64,000 nt of DNA from Acinetobacter sp. ANC 3903 (GCF_002135315.1 NZ_NEGA01000005.1:62001-126000), one strand, 5' to 3'. Shown: positions 1 to 8,450, numbered from the stretch's first letter. Notes: generated by a model from the sequence alone, not told the origin. Made by a program: numbers and translations.

Positions 1-2
1 GA

Positions 3-236
3 GATATTGGCTGGTCTTATGGCGGCGGTGGCGGTTCAGGTGGACGATTAAAAGTTAAATTCACTAATACAACTGAAGAAGTAATTACTTTTGATTTAGT
101 CGTTGGTGCTAAAGCTCAAGGCTGGAAGAATGGAGGTAATTCAGGTCCAAGATGGCGGCATTGGATTTGCTATTGTTTCGACGAGTTAATTGACTACCCT
201 GCACTATCTGGCAATTCGTTAGATAATGCAGAATAA
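3..236 (+). CDS. C-terminal fragment of an unrecognised protein (possible phage gene)
   Basis: An open frame enters from the left edge and stops at a TAA at 234-236, giving the last 77 residues of a longer protein. The visible part starts with a glycine-rich run (SYGGGGGSGG), then a beta-like stretch and an aromatic segment (RWRHWICYCFDELIDY). I do not recognise the family. Gly-rich C-terminal domains occur in phage tail-tip and fibre proteins, and the gene-free stretch that follows carries integration-like sequence, so a prophage remnant is plausible. That is inference only. The 5' end lies outside the window. Confidence 0.5.
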   Translation, partial: DIGWSYGGGGGSGGRLKVKFTNTTEEVITFDLVVGAKAQGWKNGGNSGPRWRHWICYCFDELIDYPALSGNSLDNAE

Positions 237-793
237 CTGCAAAATATTAAGTGCAAAATAAAAACCAGATTAGTGCAAAAAAAAGCCGAAAACTTACAGT
301 ATGGTGGATTTTTCCTAACTCACCCTATACACACCACCATACACAGCAACAAACTATATGCTCATTCATGTAACGGTATATACAGGCATAAAAAAAGCCC
401 AAATCATTGAGATTTAGACTTTATTTATTCATACACCGTAATGTTACAGCATACAACTTTAAAAATTTGGGGTGGCGTCAATTGAACTCAAATCCCAAGC
501 AACTGTTTTTATGTAATTTATAAGAAAAAATATATTTCATTGACCCAATTTTGACCCATATCAGATTTAGTGTATTTAATCACTTAAAAATCCTGTTCAA
601 ATCCTAATTCAGGATTTGAACTAATGTACCGATTGTATCAACATTAATAGCAATATAAAATATTACGATATAATATATCACCATCAAGCAATTCTAAAAA
701 TTTAGAGCGAAATCATTGTAATGACAACATCAAATTTATGTGGCTTAGTCTAATAGCCACATAAATTCAATTTTCCAAATGATCCTTCAAAAA
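237..793. other. Gene-free stretch with ssrA-flank-like and integrase-flank-like sequence
   Basis: No convincing gene is present. Three things stand out. A hairpin-like A-rich segment at 386-423 resembles the terminator beside ssrA at 36800-36842. Positions 468-492 match the minus-strand tmRNA T-arm region (36881-36905) at about 18 of 25 ungapped positions. A 15-base string at 544-558 (cccaattttgaccca) is identical to 36734-36748, just upstream of the integrase. It may be a decayed end of an integrated element. A hairpin at 733-767 belongs to the porin transcript. Confidence 0.4.
733..767 (-). terminator. Hairpin downstream of the LamB-like porin gene
   Basis: Arms 733-744 and 756-767 form a perfect 12-bp stem (AATTTATGTGGC against its complement) with an 11-nt loop. 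It lies just beyond the stop of the minus-strand porin gene. The U-run on the minus strand is weak, so termination strength is uncertain. Confidence 0.5.
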
Positions 794-1975
794 TTACCAT
801 GAATGCTCTAATTGAATTCCAAAATTAGAACCATTAGATGTGTTATAGAAGCTACTATCTGGGTTAACCAAATCTCTCATCCGTTGTTCAGCTGCATTCC
901 AAAATGCATATGTATAGTAAAGCCTCAGTTCAGGTCGATCATTATATCCATTTCCATGGAGAGTAAATGTTGGAGCAAATGTTATCTTCGTCAAATCACG
1001 TGTTTCACTACCTTGTTTAATTTGATCGTAGCCAATCTCACCAGTTAACTTGAAATGATCGCTTACTACATATGATGTTCGAGTACCGACAGATAACCAC
1101 TTCGCATCTTCTTGCTGTTCGTAATCATTAATTTGATAAAGAATCTGAGCTTGCCCATTAAGTACTTTATTCGGACTTTGCCAATCCAATACATCAAGCA
1201 TACGGATAGCAGTATTATCACGACTTAGACTGACATCCCCAGTATAACTTAACCCTGTGCCGGGTCCTTCACCATATTGAAATGCAACAGTATTTTTACC
1301 ATTAAGAATATTTGATGTAATATTTTGAATAGTGAATGCCCAGCCATCATTATCATGATCAATATAAGACACACCAAAATTCAATTTATTTCTTTCATTT
1401 AACTTGATGTCACTCACTGTGAAATCATGTTTACTGATGTATTTATCCTGAAACAAATCATCTTTTCTTGAAAAAACATAACTAAGGGCAAAATTATCTA
1501 GTTTATAGTGGTCTATCCCGAAACCAGTTCCGCTTTCATTCCAATAAAAGAAATCAGACATGTTGATATCATTTCGATTGTAGTAGCGTCGTCCAGCCCA
1601 AAAATTACCTCCATTCAAGAATGAAACATTCGTCCAATCCAGATAAATCTGGTTCATCCGAGTGTATCCACTATCCCCACTAAATTTTAAAGATTTACCA
1701 TAATCATTGTAGAATTGAACCATACCATTGATGTTAATTTTCGAATGATCTGAAAGCTCAGCTAACTCTTGTGATGCAAATACCTCACCATATTGCTCAC
1801 ATTCGTTGCCTAAACGGTATTTTGATGGAGCACCTGTCAGCTTAAAACACTCTTGCATGTCACCATGATCTGTACCCCCCATACCCGTACGGAAGTATCC
1901 ATTTACTTCCACTGCAGATACAAATTGTGAAGACATAAGTAGTGCGGCACTATACATCCATAGCGTCTTTTTCAT
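794..1975 (-). CDS. LamB-family carbohydrate porin
   Basis: An outer-membrane beta-barrel of the maltoporin/ScrY (LamB) family, expected to let sugars or glycosides diffuse across the outer membrane. I chose the ATG at 1975 because it opens a classic signal peptide (MKKTLWMYSAALLMSSQFVSA, cleaved before VEVNG); a TTG at 1999 would add eight residues in front. The mature N-terminus VEVNGYFRTGMG is typical of LamB. It is followed by a cysteine pair (about residues 42 and 58) and alternating aromatic strands, and the chain ends in a terminal Trp as barrel proteins usually do. At 393 residues it is slightly short for the family. It is last in the transcript SnoaL-macA-porin, so its cargo is probably the substrate of this catabolic locus. 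The true ligand cannot be read from the sequence. Confidence 0.82.
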   Translation of the reverse strand: MKKTLWMYSAALLMSSQFVSAVEVNGYFRTGMGGTDHGDMQECFKLTGAPSKYRLGNECEQYGEVFASQELAELSDHSKININGMVQFYNDYGKSLKFSGDSGYTRMNQIYLDWTNVSFLNGGNFWAGRRYYNRNDINMSDFFYWNESGTGFGIDHYKLDNFALSYVFSRKDDLFQDKYISKHDFTVSDIKLNERNKLNFGVSYIDHDNDGWAFTIQNITSNILNGKNTVAFQYGEGPGTGLSYTGDVSLSRDNTAIRMLDVLDWQSPNKVLNGQAQILYQINDYEQQEDAKWLSVGTRTSYVVSDHFKLTGEIGYDQIKQGSETRDLTKITFAPTFTLHGNGYNDRPELRLYYTYAFWNAAEQRMRDLVNPDSSFYNTSNGSNFGIQLEHSW

Positions 1976-2065
1976 TTTAAAATTCCATTTTTTAGACAAA
2001 ATTATCCAACTGACCTAAATAAATAGGTCAGCTGTAGTACACTCGTTAATTAAGAATTGACGAAT

Positions 2066-3133
2066 TTAGTTAGGGCGAATCCCTTCAAATGCATTCTGTA
2101 ATAAATGACGAATTGCATTTTTTTCGATAGGTTCTGGATTCCAGTACGGATTAGATAATGCAATCTCCGTTGCCTTATCTAGACCAGCTTCGGTTAAACC
2201 TAGCTCAGATAATGTAGTAGGTCCTTCTAACTCAGAAACGAGATCGAATAGTGCATTTGCAGCGGTACTTTCAGTTGCGCCTAATGCTCGTTTAATTCGC
2301 TCCATTGCCTCAGGTACTGCTTTTTCGTTGTACGCGATTGCATGAGGAAGGACGACAGTATGTGTTTGTGCATGTGGTAAGTTGAAGCTTCCACCCAACG
2401 TATGGCAAAGTTTATGATGAATAGCCATACCAACATTACCTAAGACATATCCACACAACCAAGCACCATACAAACACAAGCTACGTGCTTCAATATCTTG
2501 ATCATTTTTCTTAAGAAGTCTTAACCCATCAGCTAATGCACGAATCCCTTCTTCAGCCAGTAAAGACATAATAGGATTACCATTTTGGGCATACAAACCC
2601 TCAGCTGCATGAGCTATTGCATTTATCCCACTGGTGATGGACATATCAAGAGGTAAGCTTAAAGTTAGTTCAGGATCATAAATCACTGTTTTCGGCAGGA
2701 CTCTTGGATCTTTACCTGTTTTCTTGATCCCATTTTCAGTGATTCCATATACAGGTGTCATTTCTGAACCTGCATAAGTTGTCGGGATAGCAAGTATTGG
2801 TAGATCATACTCAAGAGCAATTGCTTTACCTAAACCTGTAGTTGAACCGCCACCCACTGCAATTGCACAGTCAGCCCCCAATTCTCTCGCTACAGCTACT
2901 GCTTCTTTCGCTGTTTCTACTGGTACATGCATGACAGCCTTAGGAAAAATACCAACAGAAGCACTTCCGAGTAATTCTGATATTTTCTCAGCTAGTCCAA
3001 CCTGTTCAGGTGTTGATAGGATTAATGCCTTTTTTGCACCTAAAGCCTCTATTTCAGCCTTTAAATTTTTGAGGGAACCTGCTCCAAAAATTACTCTGCT
3101 CTGAGGGATGTCATATATAAACTCATTTTTCAT
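2066..3133 (-). CDS. macA: Maleylacetate reductase
   Basis: An iron-containing alcohol dehydrogenase-fold protein that reduces maleylacetate to 3-oxoadipate with NAD(P)H, the step after hydroxyquinol ring cleavage. The start MKNEFIYDIPQSRVIFGAG at 3133 has AAGGAT seven bases upstream and matches family N-termini; an upstream in-frame start would overlap the preceding gene. A GGGS nucleotide-binding turn is at residues 94-97. The His-rich metal-site region (AIHHKLCHTLGG and LPHAQTHTVVLPH) lies in the C-terminal half. At 355 residues it is standard length. It follows the SnoaL-like gene by 11 nt and precedes the porin. With chqB and pcaIJF it completes the hydroxyquinol route. Other iron-ADH functions are possible in isolation, but the context makes this one strong. 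Confidence 0.88.
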   Translation of the reverse strand: MKNEFIYDIPQSRVIFGAGSLKNLKAEIEALGAKKALILSTPEQVGLAEKISELLGSASVGIFPKAVMHVPVETAKEAVAVARELGADCAIAVGGGSTTGLGKAIALEYDLPILAIPTTYAGSEMTPVYGITENGIKKTGKDPRVLPKTVIYDPELTLSLPLDMSITSGINAIAHAAEGLYAQNGNPIMSLLAEEGIRALADGLRLLKKNDQDIEARSLCLYGAWLCGYVLGNVGMAIHHKLCHTLGGSFNLPHAQTHTVVLPHAIAYNEKAVPEAMERIKRALGATESTAANALFDLVSELEGPTTLSELGLTEAGLDKATEIALSNPYWNPEPIEKNAIRHLLQNAFEGIRPN

Positions 3134-3144
3134 TTCAAATATCC

Positions 3145-3510
3145 TTATGGCAATGGCGTAGGCTGATAGGCATAGAAAAGCCATGCGCTGTTTTCTTTTC
3201 TCCAAATGGCTAAAGACTTATTCTTTAGGTTTTTTTGAATATTTCCAGCAACTAACTCTGAATGCATTTCACCAAAAACAAGTGCAACATCACCAATAAT
3301 TTGAATTTTAGAAATTGGGTGTTCAATCCATTTATAATCATAGAAACCACCAAATAACTTATCTAAATACGACTCTTTAGAATCAGTAATTCCACTAGTA
3401 TGGGTATAAGTCATTTCAGGATGGGCCAGTTTGGCAAAATCCTCATAGCGTCTTTCAACGATTGCATTGAACCGCTCATCTTCCAGATTTTTAATTAAAA
3501 TATCGTCCAT
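3145..3510 (-). CDS. SnoaL-like / DUF4440 NTF2-fold protein
   Basis: A 121-residue protein with the look of a SnoaL/DUF4440 NTF2-like cone fold: an N-terminal helix (LEDERFNAIVERRYEDFAKL), a conserved HPEMTYTHTSG segment, and a C-terminal strand with IWRKENSAWLFYAYQPTPLP. Proteins of this fold are small isomerases, dehydratases or cyclases, or merely ligand binders. This one is first in a short transcript with macA and the porin, so it may act on a pathway intermediate or on the incoming substrate. It lies about 90 nt downstream of a palindrome shared with the other promoters of the locus. No specific reaction can be assigned from sequence. Confidence 0.7.
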   Translation of the reverse strand: MDDILIKNLEDERFNAIVERRYEDFAKLAHPEMTYTHTSGITDSKESYLDKLFGGFYDYKWIEHPISKIQIIGDVALVFGEMHSELVAGNIQKNLKNKSLAIWRKENSAWLFYAYQPTPLP

Positions 3511-3598
3511 TTGATTAACAGCACTCTATATAACTCAAGATACAATTAATCCTAACTTTAAAAAAAAAAGTAAAAAACAACGATTTAGGAAATTATAT

Positions 3599-3612
3599 TT
3601 TCAAAAATGAAA
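3599..3612. promoter_or_regulatory. Putative operator TTTC-N6-GAAA, site 1
   Basis: TTTCAAAAATGAAA, a perfect palindrome of arms TTTCA/TGAAA with a 4-nt centre. It lies 89-102 nt upstream of the start at 3510. The same motif is found at the same distance upstream of chqB and at similar distances upstream of two dehydrogenase genes. It probably binds the LysR regulator encoded at 7530-8450. That assignment is inference from position. Confidence 0.5.
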
Positions 3613-3761
3613 GAATAATAAATATATAAAAAACGTAAAATAAAACATAAGCTTAAAAATCATACCAACTGTTATTAGCGATATTAATTTCTACAATTCA
3701 TTCACTTATTTACTGAACTCTTAGTTCTTAGAAATAATTATATAATCAATATTCAAATATT

Positions 3762-3787
3762 AAAAAGGACCCCAATATGGATCCTTT
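3762..3787 (-). terminator. Terminator after pcaF
   Basis: On the minus strand, AAAGGATCC pairs with GGTCCTTT across a short loop (one bulge) and is followed by TTTTTAAT. It lies 26 nt beyond the pcaF stop and separates the chqB-pcaIJF transcript from SnoaL-macA-porin. Confidence 0.65.
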
Positions 3788-3812
3788 CTAATTCACTCCC
3801 TCTCGAGTAAAA

Positions 3813-5024
3813 CTAGGTCACTACTCTTTCAATAATGACCGCAATTCCTTGTCCCACACCAATACACATTGAACACAGGGCATAAGTACCACCCGTTTGT
3901 TCCAATTGATTCAGTGCAGTCGTCACCAAACGTGCACCTGAAGCACCGAGTGGATGACCAATCGCAATCGCACCACCATTTGGATTCACTTGCGTCGTAT
4001 CGTCTGCCAGACCTAAATCACGGGTCACTGCTAGTGCCTGTGCAGCAAAAGCTTCATTCAGTTCAATCACATCCATCTGTTCGATTGTGAGATTGGCTTG
4101 TTTGAGGAGCTTCTTAATCGCAGGGGCTGGGGCAAAGCCCATGATGCGAGGTTCTACACCCACAGCAGTAGACGCAATAATCTTGGCACGTGGTTTAAGC
4201 TGGTACTGTTCAACGGCTTGTTCTGAAGCGATCAGTACAGCAGCCGCACCGTCATTGATGCCTGACGCGTTTCCCGCTGTGACGGTGCCTTCTGCTGTGA
4301 CGACTGGCTTCAGTTTAGCCAAACCTTCTAATGTGGTCGATGCACGAGGATGTTCATCCGTGTCGATCACAATCGGATCTCCCTTACGCTGCGCAATGCT
4401 CACAGGGATGATCTCGTGTTTAAAAAAGCCTTGAGCTTGCGCGGCTGTTGTGCGCTTTTGACTCGTCAAGGCAAACTGGTCTTGATCTGCACGATCAATA
4501 TTAAATTGTTGTGCCACGTTTTCAGCGGTTTGCGGCATGGTGTCTACACCATACATCGCTTTGAGCTTAGGATTGATAAAACGCCAGCCCATGGTGGTGT
4601 CTTCAATCTTTTGGCTACGGCCATATGCTGTTTCTGATTTACCCATGACAAAAGGTGCGCGAGACATACTTTCGACGCCACCTGCAATGATTAAATCCGC
4701 TTCGCTGGCTTTAATCGCACGGGCTGCCATCGCAATCGCATCTAGTGATGAGCCACATAAGCGATTCACAGTCGTGGCAGGAACTTCAACGGGTAAACCT
4801 GCAAGTAATGCCGACATACGACCCACATTACGGTTGTCTTCTCCCGCTTGGTTGGCGCAGCCATAGATCACGTCATCGACTTGGGTCCAATCTACACTGG
4901 GATTACGTTGCATTAAGGCTTGAATCGGCACTGCGCCCAAGTCATCGGCACGTACTGGAGCGAGCCCACCTGCATAACGTCCAAATGGGGTGCGGATGGC
5001 ATCGATAATATACGCATTTTTCAT
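3813..5024 (-). CDS. pcaF: 3-oxoadipyl-CoA thiolase
   Basis: Cleaves 3-oxoadipyl-CoA with CoA to succinyl-CoA and acetyl-CoA, the last step of the beta-ketoadipate route. It is a 403-residue class II thiolase with the nucleophilic Cys in NRLCGSSLDA (about residue 90), the His of GHPLGASGAR and the second active Cys of CSMCIGVGQG near the C-terminus. The start has an AAGGGAAAG ribosome site. It lies 160 nt after pcaJ, a gap that holds a dispersed repeat. Base composition of pcaF, pcaJ and pcaI is visibly GC-richer than in chqB and macA on either side, suggesting the thiolase/transferase block was recruited from another pca or cat cluster. FadA-type degradative thiolases are related, but neighbours settle the role. 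Confidence 0.9.
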   Translation of the reverse strand: MKNAYIIDAIRTPFGRYAGGLAPVRADDLGAVPIQALMQRNPSVDWTQVDDVIYGCANQAGEDNRNVGRMSALLAGLPVEVPATTVNRLCGSSLDAIAMAARAIKASEADLIIAGGVESMSRAPFVMGKSETAYGRSQKIEDTTMGWRFINPKLKAMYGVDTMPQTAENVAQQFNIDRADQDQFALTSQKRTTAAQAQGFFKHEIIPVSIAQRKGDPIVIDTDEHPRASTTLEGLAKLKPVVTAEGTVTAGNASGINDGAAAVLIASEQAVEQYQLKPRAKIIASTAVGVEPRIMGFAPAPAIKKLLKQANLTIEQMDVIELNEAFAAQALAVTRDLGLADDTTQVNPNGGAIAIGHPLGASGARLVTTALNQLEQTGGTYALCSMCIGVGQGIAVIIERVVT

Positions 5025-5041
5025 ATTTCACTTTCCCTTTG

Positions 5042-5178
5042 AATCCCCCTAAAGCCCACTTTGATAAAGGGGACTTTCTCTGGGAGTATTCTTTTCTTTC
5101 TTCAATCCATTCCGTGTAGCTCCTCCCTTTTAAAAAGGGTGAGAAGCACTGCTTCGCAAGAGGGATTTAAGGAGATTT
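5042..5178. repeat. Dispersed intergenic repeat, copy 1
   Basis: The pcaJ-pcaF gap is filled with repeat-like sequence. Its core (5121-5175, with gagaagcactgcttcgcaag at 5141-5160) occurs again inverted at 54157-54198. Inverted pairs such as CTCCCTTTT/AAAAGGGAG can fold. It resembles REP/MITE-like intergenic repeats of Acinetobacter chromosomes. It interrupts an operon, where it might alter mRNA stability. Confidence 0.6.
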
Positions 5179-5184
5179 CATCCG

Positions 5185-5841
5185 TTAATTCTGTTGTGTC
5201 GAATCCACTAAAGTTGCACCCGTCATGGCCTGCAATTCTGCAAAGCTTAAACCGTCGACTTTCTCAATCACTTTTAAACCCTCTGCGGTGACATCAATCA
5301 CACACAGATCCGTGTAGATCCGATCCACACATTTCAGCCCTGTTGCTGGATAAGTCAGTTCCGCCACAATCTTCGGTTCACCTTGTTTAGTGGTATGGTC
5401 AGTGGTGATAAACACTTTCTTGGCACCGACGGCTAAATCCATGGCACCACCGACTGCTGGAATGGCATCAGGTGCACCGGTATGCCAGTTGGCTAAATCA
5501 CCATTGGCTGCCACTTGAAAGGCACCCAGAACTGCAATATCTAAGTGTCCACCACGCATCATGGCAAAAGAATCCCCATGATGGAAAAAGCTACCACCTT
5601 GCAGCATGGTCACATATTCTTTACCTGCATTGATCAGCTCAGGATCTTCTTCACCTGCGGCTGGTGGTGGCCCAAAAGCCAATAAACCATTTTCAGAATG
5701 CAGGAACACGTCTTTGTCGCTTGGAAGGTAGCTGGCAATCTTGGTCGGTAAGCCAATACCGAGATTGACATACGCACCATCGGGAATATCTTGTGCCACA
5801 CGTTCTGCAATTTGGTTACGGCTGAGTTTTTGATAGCTCAT
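5185..5841 (-). CDS. pcaJ: 3-oxoadipate CoA-transferase subunit B
   Basis: Beta subunit of the succinyl-CoA:3-oxoadipate CoA-transferase, which activates 3-oxoadipate. I start it at MSYQKLSRNQ (5841), 13 nt after the pcaI stop and preceded by GGGAGAAC; longer upstream frames would run back into pcaI. The catalytic glutamate lies in SENGLLAFGP (Glu50), with the GIGLPT loop at residues 28-33. The length of 218 residues is normal. It acts as a complex with PcaI. Acinetobacter strains usually carry separate pcaIJ and catIJ copies, so this is a further pathway-dedicated set. Confidence 0.9.
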   Translation of the reverse strand: MSYQKLSRNQIAERVAQDIPDGAYVNLGIGLPTKIASYLPSDKDVFLHSENGLLAFGPPPAAGEEDPELINAGKEYVTMLQGGSFFHHGDSFAMMRGGHLDIAVLGAFQVAANGDLANWHTGAPDAIPAVGGAMDLAVGAKKVFITTDHTTKQGEPKIVAELTYPATGLKCVDRIYTDLCVIDVTAEGLKVIEKVDGLSFAELQAMTGATLVDSTQQN

Positions 5842-5854
5842 GATGTTCTCCCGA

Positions 5855-6535
5855 TTACACAGCAACAGGTTCAGGTTGAACCTGCACCACGTGTTGAACA
5901 AAAATACCTGGGGTGATGATGTGTTCAGGGTCTAACGCCCCCAGTTCCACCACTTCAGAGACTTGCGCAATGGTTACACCTGCGGCCATGGCCATAATCG
6001 GGCCAAAGTTACGTGCCGATTTGCGGTAAACCAGATTGCCCCAACGGTCGCCTTGCTGCGCTTTAATCAAAGCGAAGTCAGCTTTGATTGGATATTCCAG
6101 TACATAATCTTTACCGTCGATGTGACGGGTTTCTTTGCCTTCGGCCAATAAGGTGCCGTAGCCTGTTGGGGTGAAGACTGCACCGAGTCCCATACCTGCG
6201 GCTTGAATACGACAGGCTAAATTGCCTTGAGGCACCAGTTCCAATTCGATTTTGCCTGCACGATAGAGTTCATCGAAGACCCAAGAGTCGGACTGACGCG
6301 GGAACGAACAAATGACTTTTTTCACGGCACCGGCTTTGAGTAATTTAGCCAGACCATAGTCGCCATTACCAGCATTGTTGCTAACGATGGTAAGGTCTTT
6401 AATGCCGAGTTGAATTAAGCCATCGATCAGTTCAGCAGGTTGTCCTGCTGTACCAAAACCACCGATCATGATGGTTGAGCCGTCGGTGATTTGGGAGAGC
6501 ACTTCCTCAATAGAAGCCGCAGTTTTATTAATCAT
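5855..6535 (-). CDS. pcaI: 3-oxoadipate CoA-transferase subunit A
   Basis: Alpha subunit of the 3-oxoadipate CoA-transferase. It is a 226-residue protein opening MINKTAASIEEVLSQI with the oxyanion/CoA loop GGFGTAGQP near residue 26 and the family stretch YRKSARNFGPIMAMAA. Its ATG overlaps the chqB stop (TAATG), which indicates translational coupling with the dioxygenase. This close coupling argues that chqB, pcaI and pcaJ function together. Its composition is closer to pcaJ/pcaF than to chqB. Confidence 0.9.
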   Translation of the reverse strand: MINKTAASIEEVLSQITDGSTIMIGGFGTAGQPAELIDGLIQLGIKDLTIVSNNAGNGDYGLAKLLKAGAVKKVICSFPRQSDSWVFDELYRAGKIELELVPQGNLACRIQAAGMGLGAVFTPTGYGTLLAEGKETRHIDGKDYVLEYPIKADFALIKAQQGDRWGNLVYRKSARNFGPIMAMAAGVTIAQVSEVVELGALDPEHIITPGIFVQHVVQVQPEPVAV

Positions 6536-7410
6536 TATGCAGCCTCTACCTTTTCCTTATTTAAAATGAAATCAAAATCTAAAGTATAGAAAGGCGCATT
6601 TTGGTATTCACCATTCGGAGCGGTTCCACTCTCATGTTTTACCCATTCCGCGATAAGCGAAGTTCGTACTCCAAATACTGCATCAGAATCCAAATATTCG
6701 CCTGCATCTTTAAATACATGAGTTACCAAACGCTCATAGCCGGGAGCAGAAATCATGAAATGTAAGTGAGCAGGTCTCCAAGGATGGCGATTTAATGCTT
6801 CAAGCATTTTTCCTACTGGACCATCATGTGGAATTGGATAAGCTTCGGGAACAATGGTTTGAAAATGATATTTACCATCTTTATCAGCATGGAATACAGC
6901 GCGACCTTGGTATTGTTCAAGATGTTCTTTCTGAACATCATAAAAACCTTCATCATCTGCTTGCCAAACTTCAATCTCGGCATTAGGAATAATTTGACCA
7001 TCTATTCCTTTGATGACACCATTAACAAACCAAGATGTACCTTTAACCCCTTCACTCATATTGCTTCCTAGCTCTAAATGTGGGGCATCTTGAACGTGAA
7101 ATGGACCAAATACTGTTGCTTCAGTACAGCCAATCGGCTTTTTGTGGTTTTGAGCAATTACTAAAGTGGATAGACCAAGTGTGTCAGATAAAAGAATGAA
7201 TTCTTGACGCGTTGGACTACAAATTTGCCCAACATCTGTCAGGAACTTCACACCAATTTCCCATTCTTCTTCCGTTAATTGAACTTCACGGGCAAATGAA
7301 TGAAGATGCTGTACTAAAGAATGCATAACATCCTTTAATCGCTCATTCTGTGTGGAACAATTTCTTTCGATAACAGCTTGCGTGATTGTTCTTTCATCTA
7401 AATTTTTCAT
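6535..7410 (-). CDS. chqB: Hydroxyquinol 1,2-dioxygenase
   Basis: An intradiol ring-cleavage dioxygenase that opens hydroxyquinol (1,2,4-trihydroxybenzene) to maleylacetate using Fe(III) and O2. It has an N-terminal helical catechol-dioxygenase domain, then the catalytic beta sandwich: GCTEATVFGPFHV, the Tyr ligand regions (DEGFYDVQ and EAYPIPHDGPVG) and the His ligands in WRPAHLHFMISAPGYE. At 291 residues it matches hydroxyquinol enzymes. A co-located maleylacetate reductase favours hydroxyquinol over catechol, because catechol would instead need a muconate cycloisomerase, which is absent. A chlorocatechol role also lacks its usual partner genes. It is first in the transcript, divergent from the LysR gene. 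Confidence 0.88.
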   Translation of the reverse strand: MKNLDERTITQAVIERNCSTQNERLKDVMHSLVQHLHSFAREVQLTEEEWEIGVKFLTDVGQICSPTRQEFILLSDTLGLSTLVIAQNHKKPIGCTEATVFGPFHVQDAPHLELGSNMSEGVKGTSWFVNGVIKGIDGQIIPNAEIEVWQADDEGFYDVQKEHLEQYQGRAVFHADKDGKYHFQTIVPEAYPIPHDGPVGKMLEALNRHPWRPAHLHFMISAPGYERLVTHVFKDAGEYLDSDAVFGVRTSLIAEWVKHESGTAPNGEYQNAPFYTLDFDFILNKEKVEAA

Positions 7411-7498
7411 AATTTTTCCATAAAATGAATCAAACTCCTATATTTCTCATGCTAAGCTGTTAATTATTGAAATAAAATGTTGGTTGAGAAAATCTTTA

Positions 7499-7512
7499 TT
7501 TCATATTGGAAA
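7499..7512. promoter_or_regulatory. Putative operator TTTC-N6-GAAA, site 2 (chqB / LysR intergenic)
   Basis: TTTCATATTGGAAA lies 89-102 nt upstream of the chqB start and 18-31 nt upstream of the LysR start. This is the place expected for activation of chqB and autorepression of the regulator. The distance to chqB is identical to that of site 1 from its gene. Confidence 0.5.
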
Positions 7513-7529
7513 TAATAGGAAGGGATTGT

Positions 7530-8450
7530 ATGGACAGATTAACGAGCATGGAGTTATTCGTTGCTGTTGCAGAGCTAGGCACACTCAATAAAGCTGCTGA
7601 AAAATTAGATATATCTAATGCGGCCGCAACTAGACATATTGCCGCACTCGAAAGTAGACTCAATGTAAGATTGATTGAACGCAGTACCCGTCGTTTATCT
7701 TTGACAACAATAGGACTCGAATATTATAAAAAGTGTAAAGACTTACTTTCCGAAATTGACCAAGCTGAATCCTCAATCAGTTCTGCTGCAGTTGAACCAG
7801 AAGGGACTGTGACGATAACTTCCTCAATTTCATTTGCGATTATGCACATCACTCCGTTAATCCCTCAATTTAATAAACTTTATCCTAAAATTAAAATCAA
7901 TTTGGTTGGTGCTAATCGCTACCATGACATTATTGATAGCAACATCGATATTGCTATCAGGACTCGCGAATTTGAACCTGATTCCAATCTAACTATCCGA
8001 AAACTAGCAACTACACACCGAATTTTAGCTGCCTCATACGACTACATTAAACGTAAAGGCAAACCTCAAACTATCGAAGAACTCAAAGATCATGACATTT
8101 TGCTCTACAGTCATGCGAATAATCCGAGAATTCTAAGTTTTAGCAAAGATGATGAAATTAAAAATTTTGCATTAGATCCCATTATGGAAACCAATGATGG
8201 TCAAATTGTTAGATCAGCCGCTTTGAACGGTGCAGGTATTTTAATTCAACCTCTTTATATTATTTATCAAGATATTGTAGAAGGTAGGCTTATTCCAATT
8301 CTAACAGATTGGAAACTTCCAGAACTTACGGTCAATATTGCCTTTCAAAGTAGGCAATTTATGCCGATTAAAAATAGATTATTTATAGATTTCTTAATCG
8401 AAGACTTTAAAAACAAAGAATATGAACGTTACTGGAGTTCCATTCAATAA
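7530..8450 (+). CDS. LysR-family transcriptional regulator of the hydroxyquinol locus
   Basis: A 306-residue LysR regulator. It has an N-terminal winged HTH (MDRLTSMELFVAVAELGTLNKAAEKL, then AATRHIAALESRLNVRLIERSTRRLSLT), a linker helix, and an effector domain of periplasmic-binding-protein type from about residue 90. The ATG at 7530 is chosen because an AGGAAGGG ribosome site sits five bases before it; an upstream TTG would place the operator motif inside the gene. It is divergent from chqB. The inducer is probably hydroxyquinol, maleylacetate or the upstream substrate. The shared TTTC-N6-GAAA palindromes make it the best candidate for regulating the whole 2-19 kb locus, which is inference. 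Confidence 0.85.
   Translation: MDRLTSMELFVAVAELGTLNKAAEKLDISNAAATRHIAALESRLNVRLIERSTRRLSLTTIGLEYYKKCKDLLSEIDQAESSISSAAVEPEGTVTITSSISFAIMHITPLIPQFNKLYPKIKINLVGANRYHDIIDSNIDIAIRTREFEPDSNLTIRKLATTHRILAASYDYIKRKGKPQTIEELKDHDILLYSHANNPRILSFSKDDEIKNFALDPIMETNDGQIVRSAALNGAGILIQPLYIIYQDIVEGRLIPILTDWKLPELTVNIAFQSRQFMPIKNRLFIDFLIEDFKNKEYERYWSSIQ

Larger units (their letters stand above)
3511..3812. other. AT-rich promoter region between pcaF and the SnoaL-macA-porin transcript
   Basis: No gene is seen. It holds the pcaF terminator at 3762-3787 and the palindromic operator candidate at 3599-3612. It is very AT-rich with A-runs, as expected for the promoter of the minus-strand SnoaL-macA-porin transcript. 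Confidence 0.6.

Noticed and set aside
6535..7410. Catechol 1,2-dioxygenase assignment
   Set aside because: No muconate cycloisomerase or muconolactone isomerase is nearby, whereas maleylacetate reductase is.
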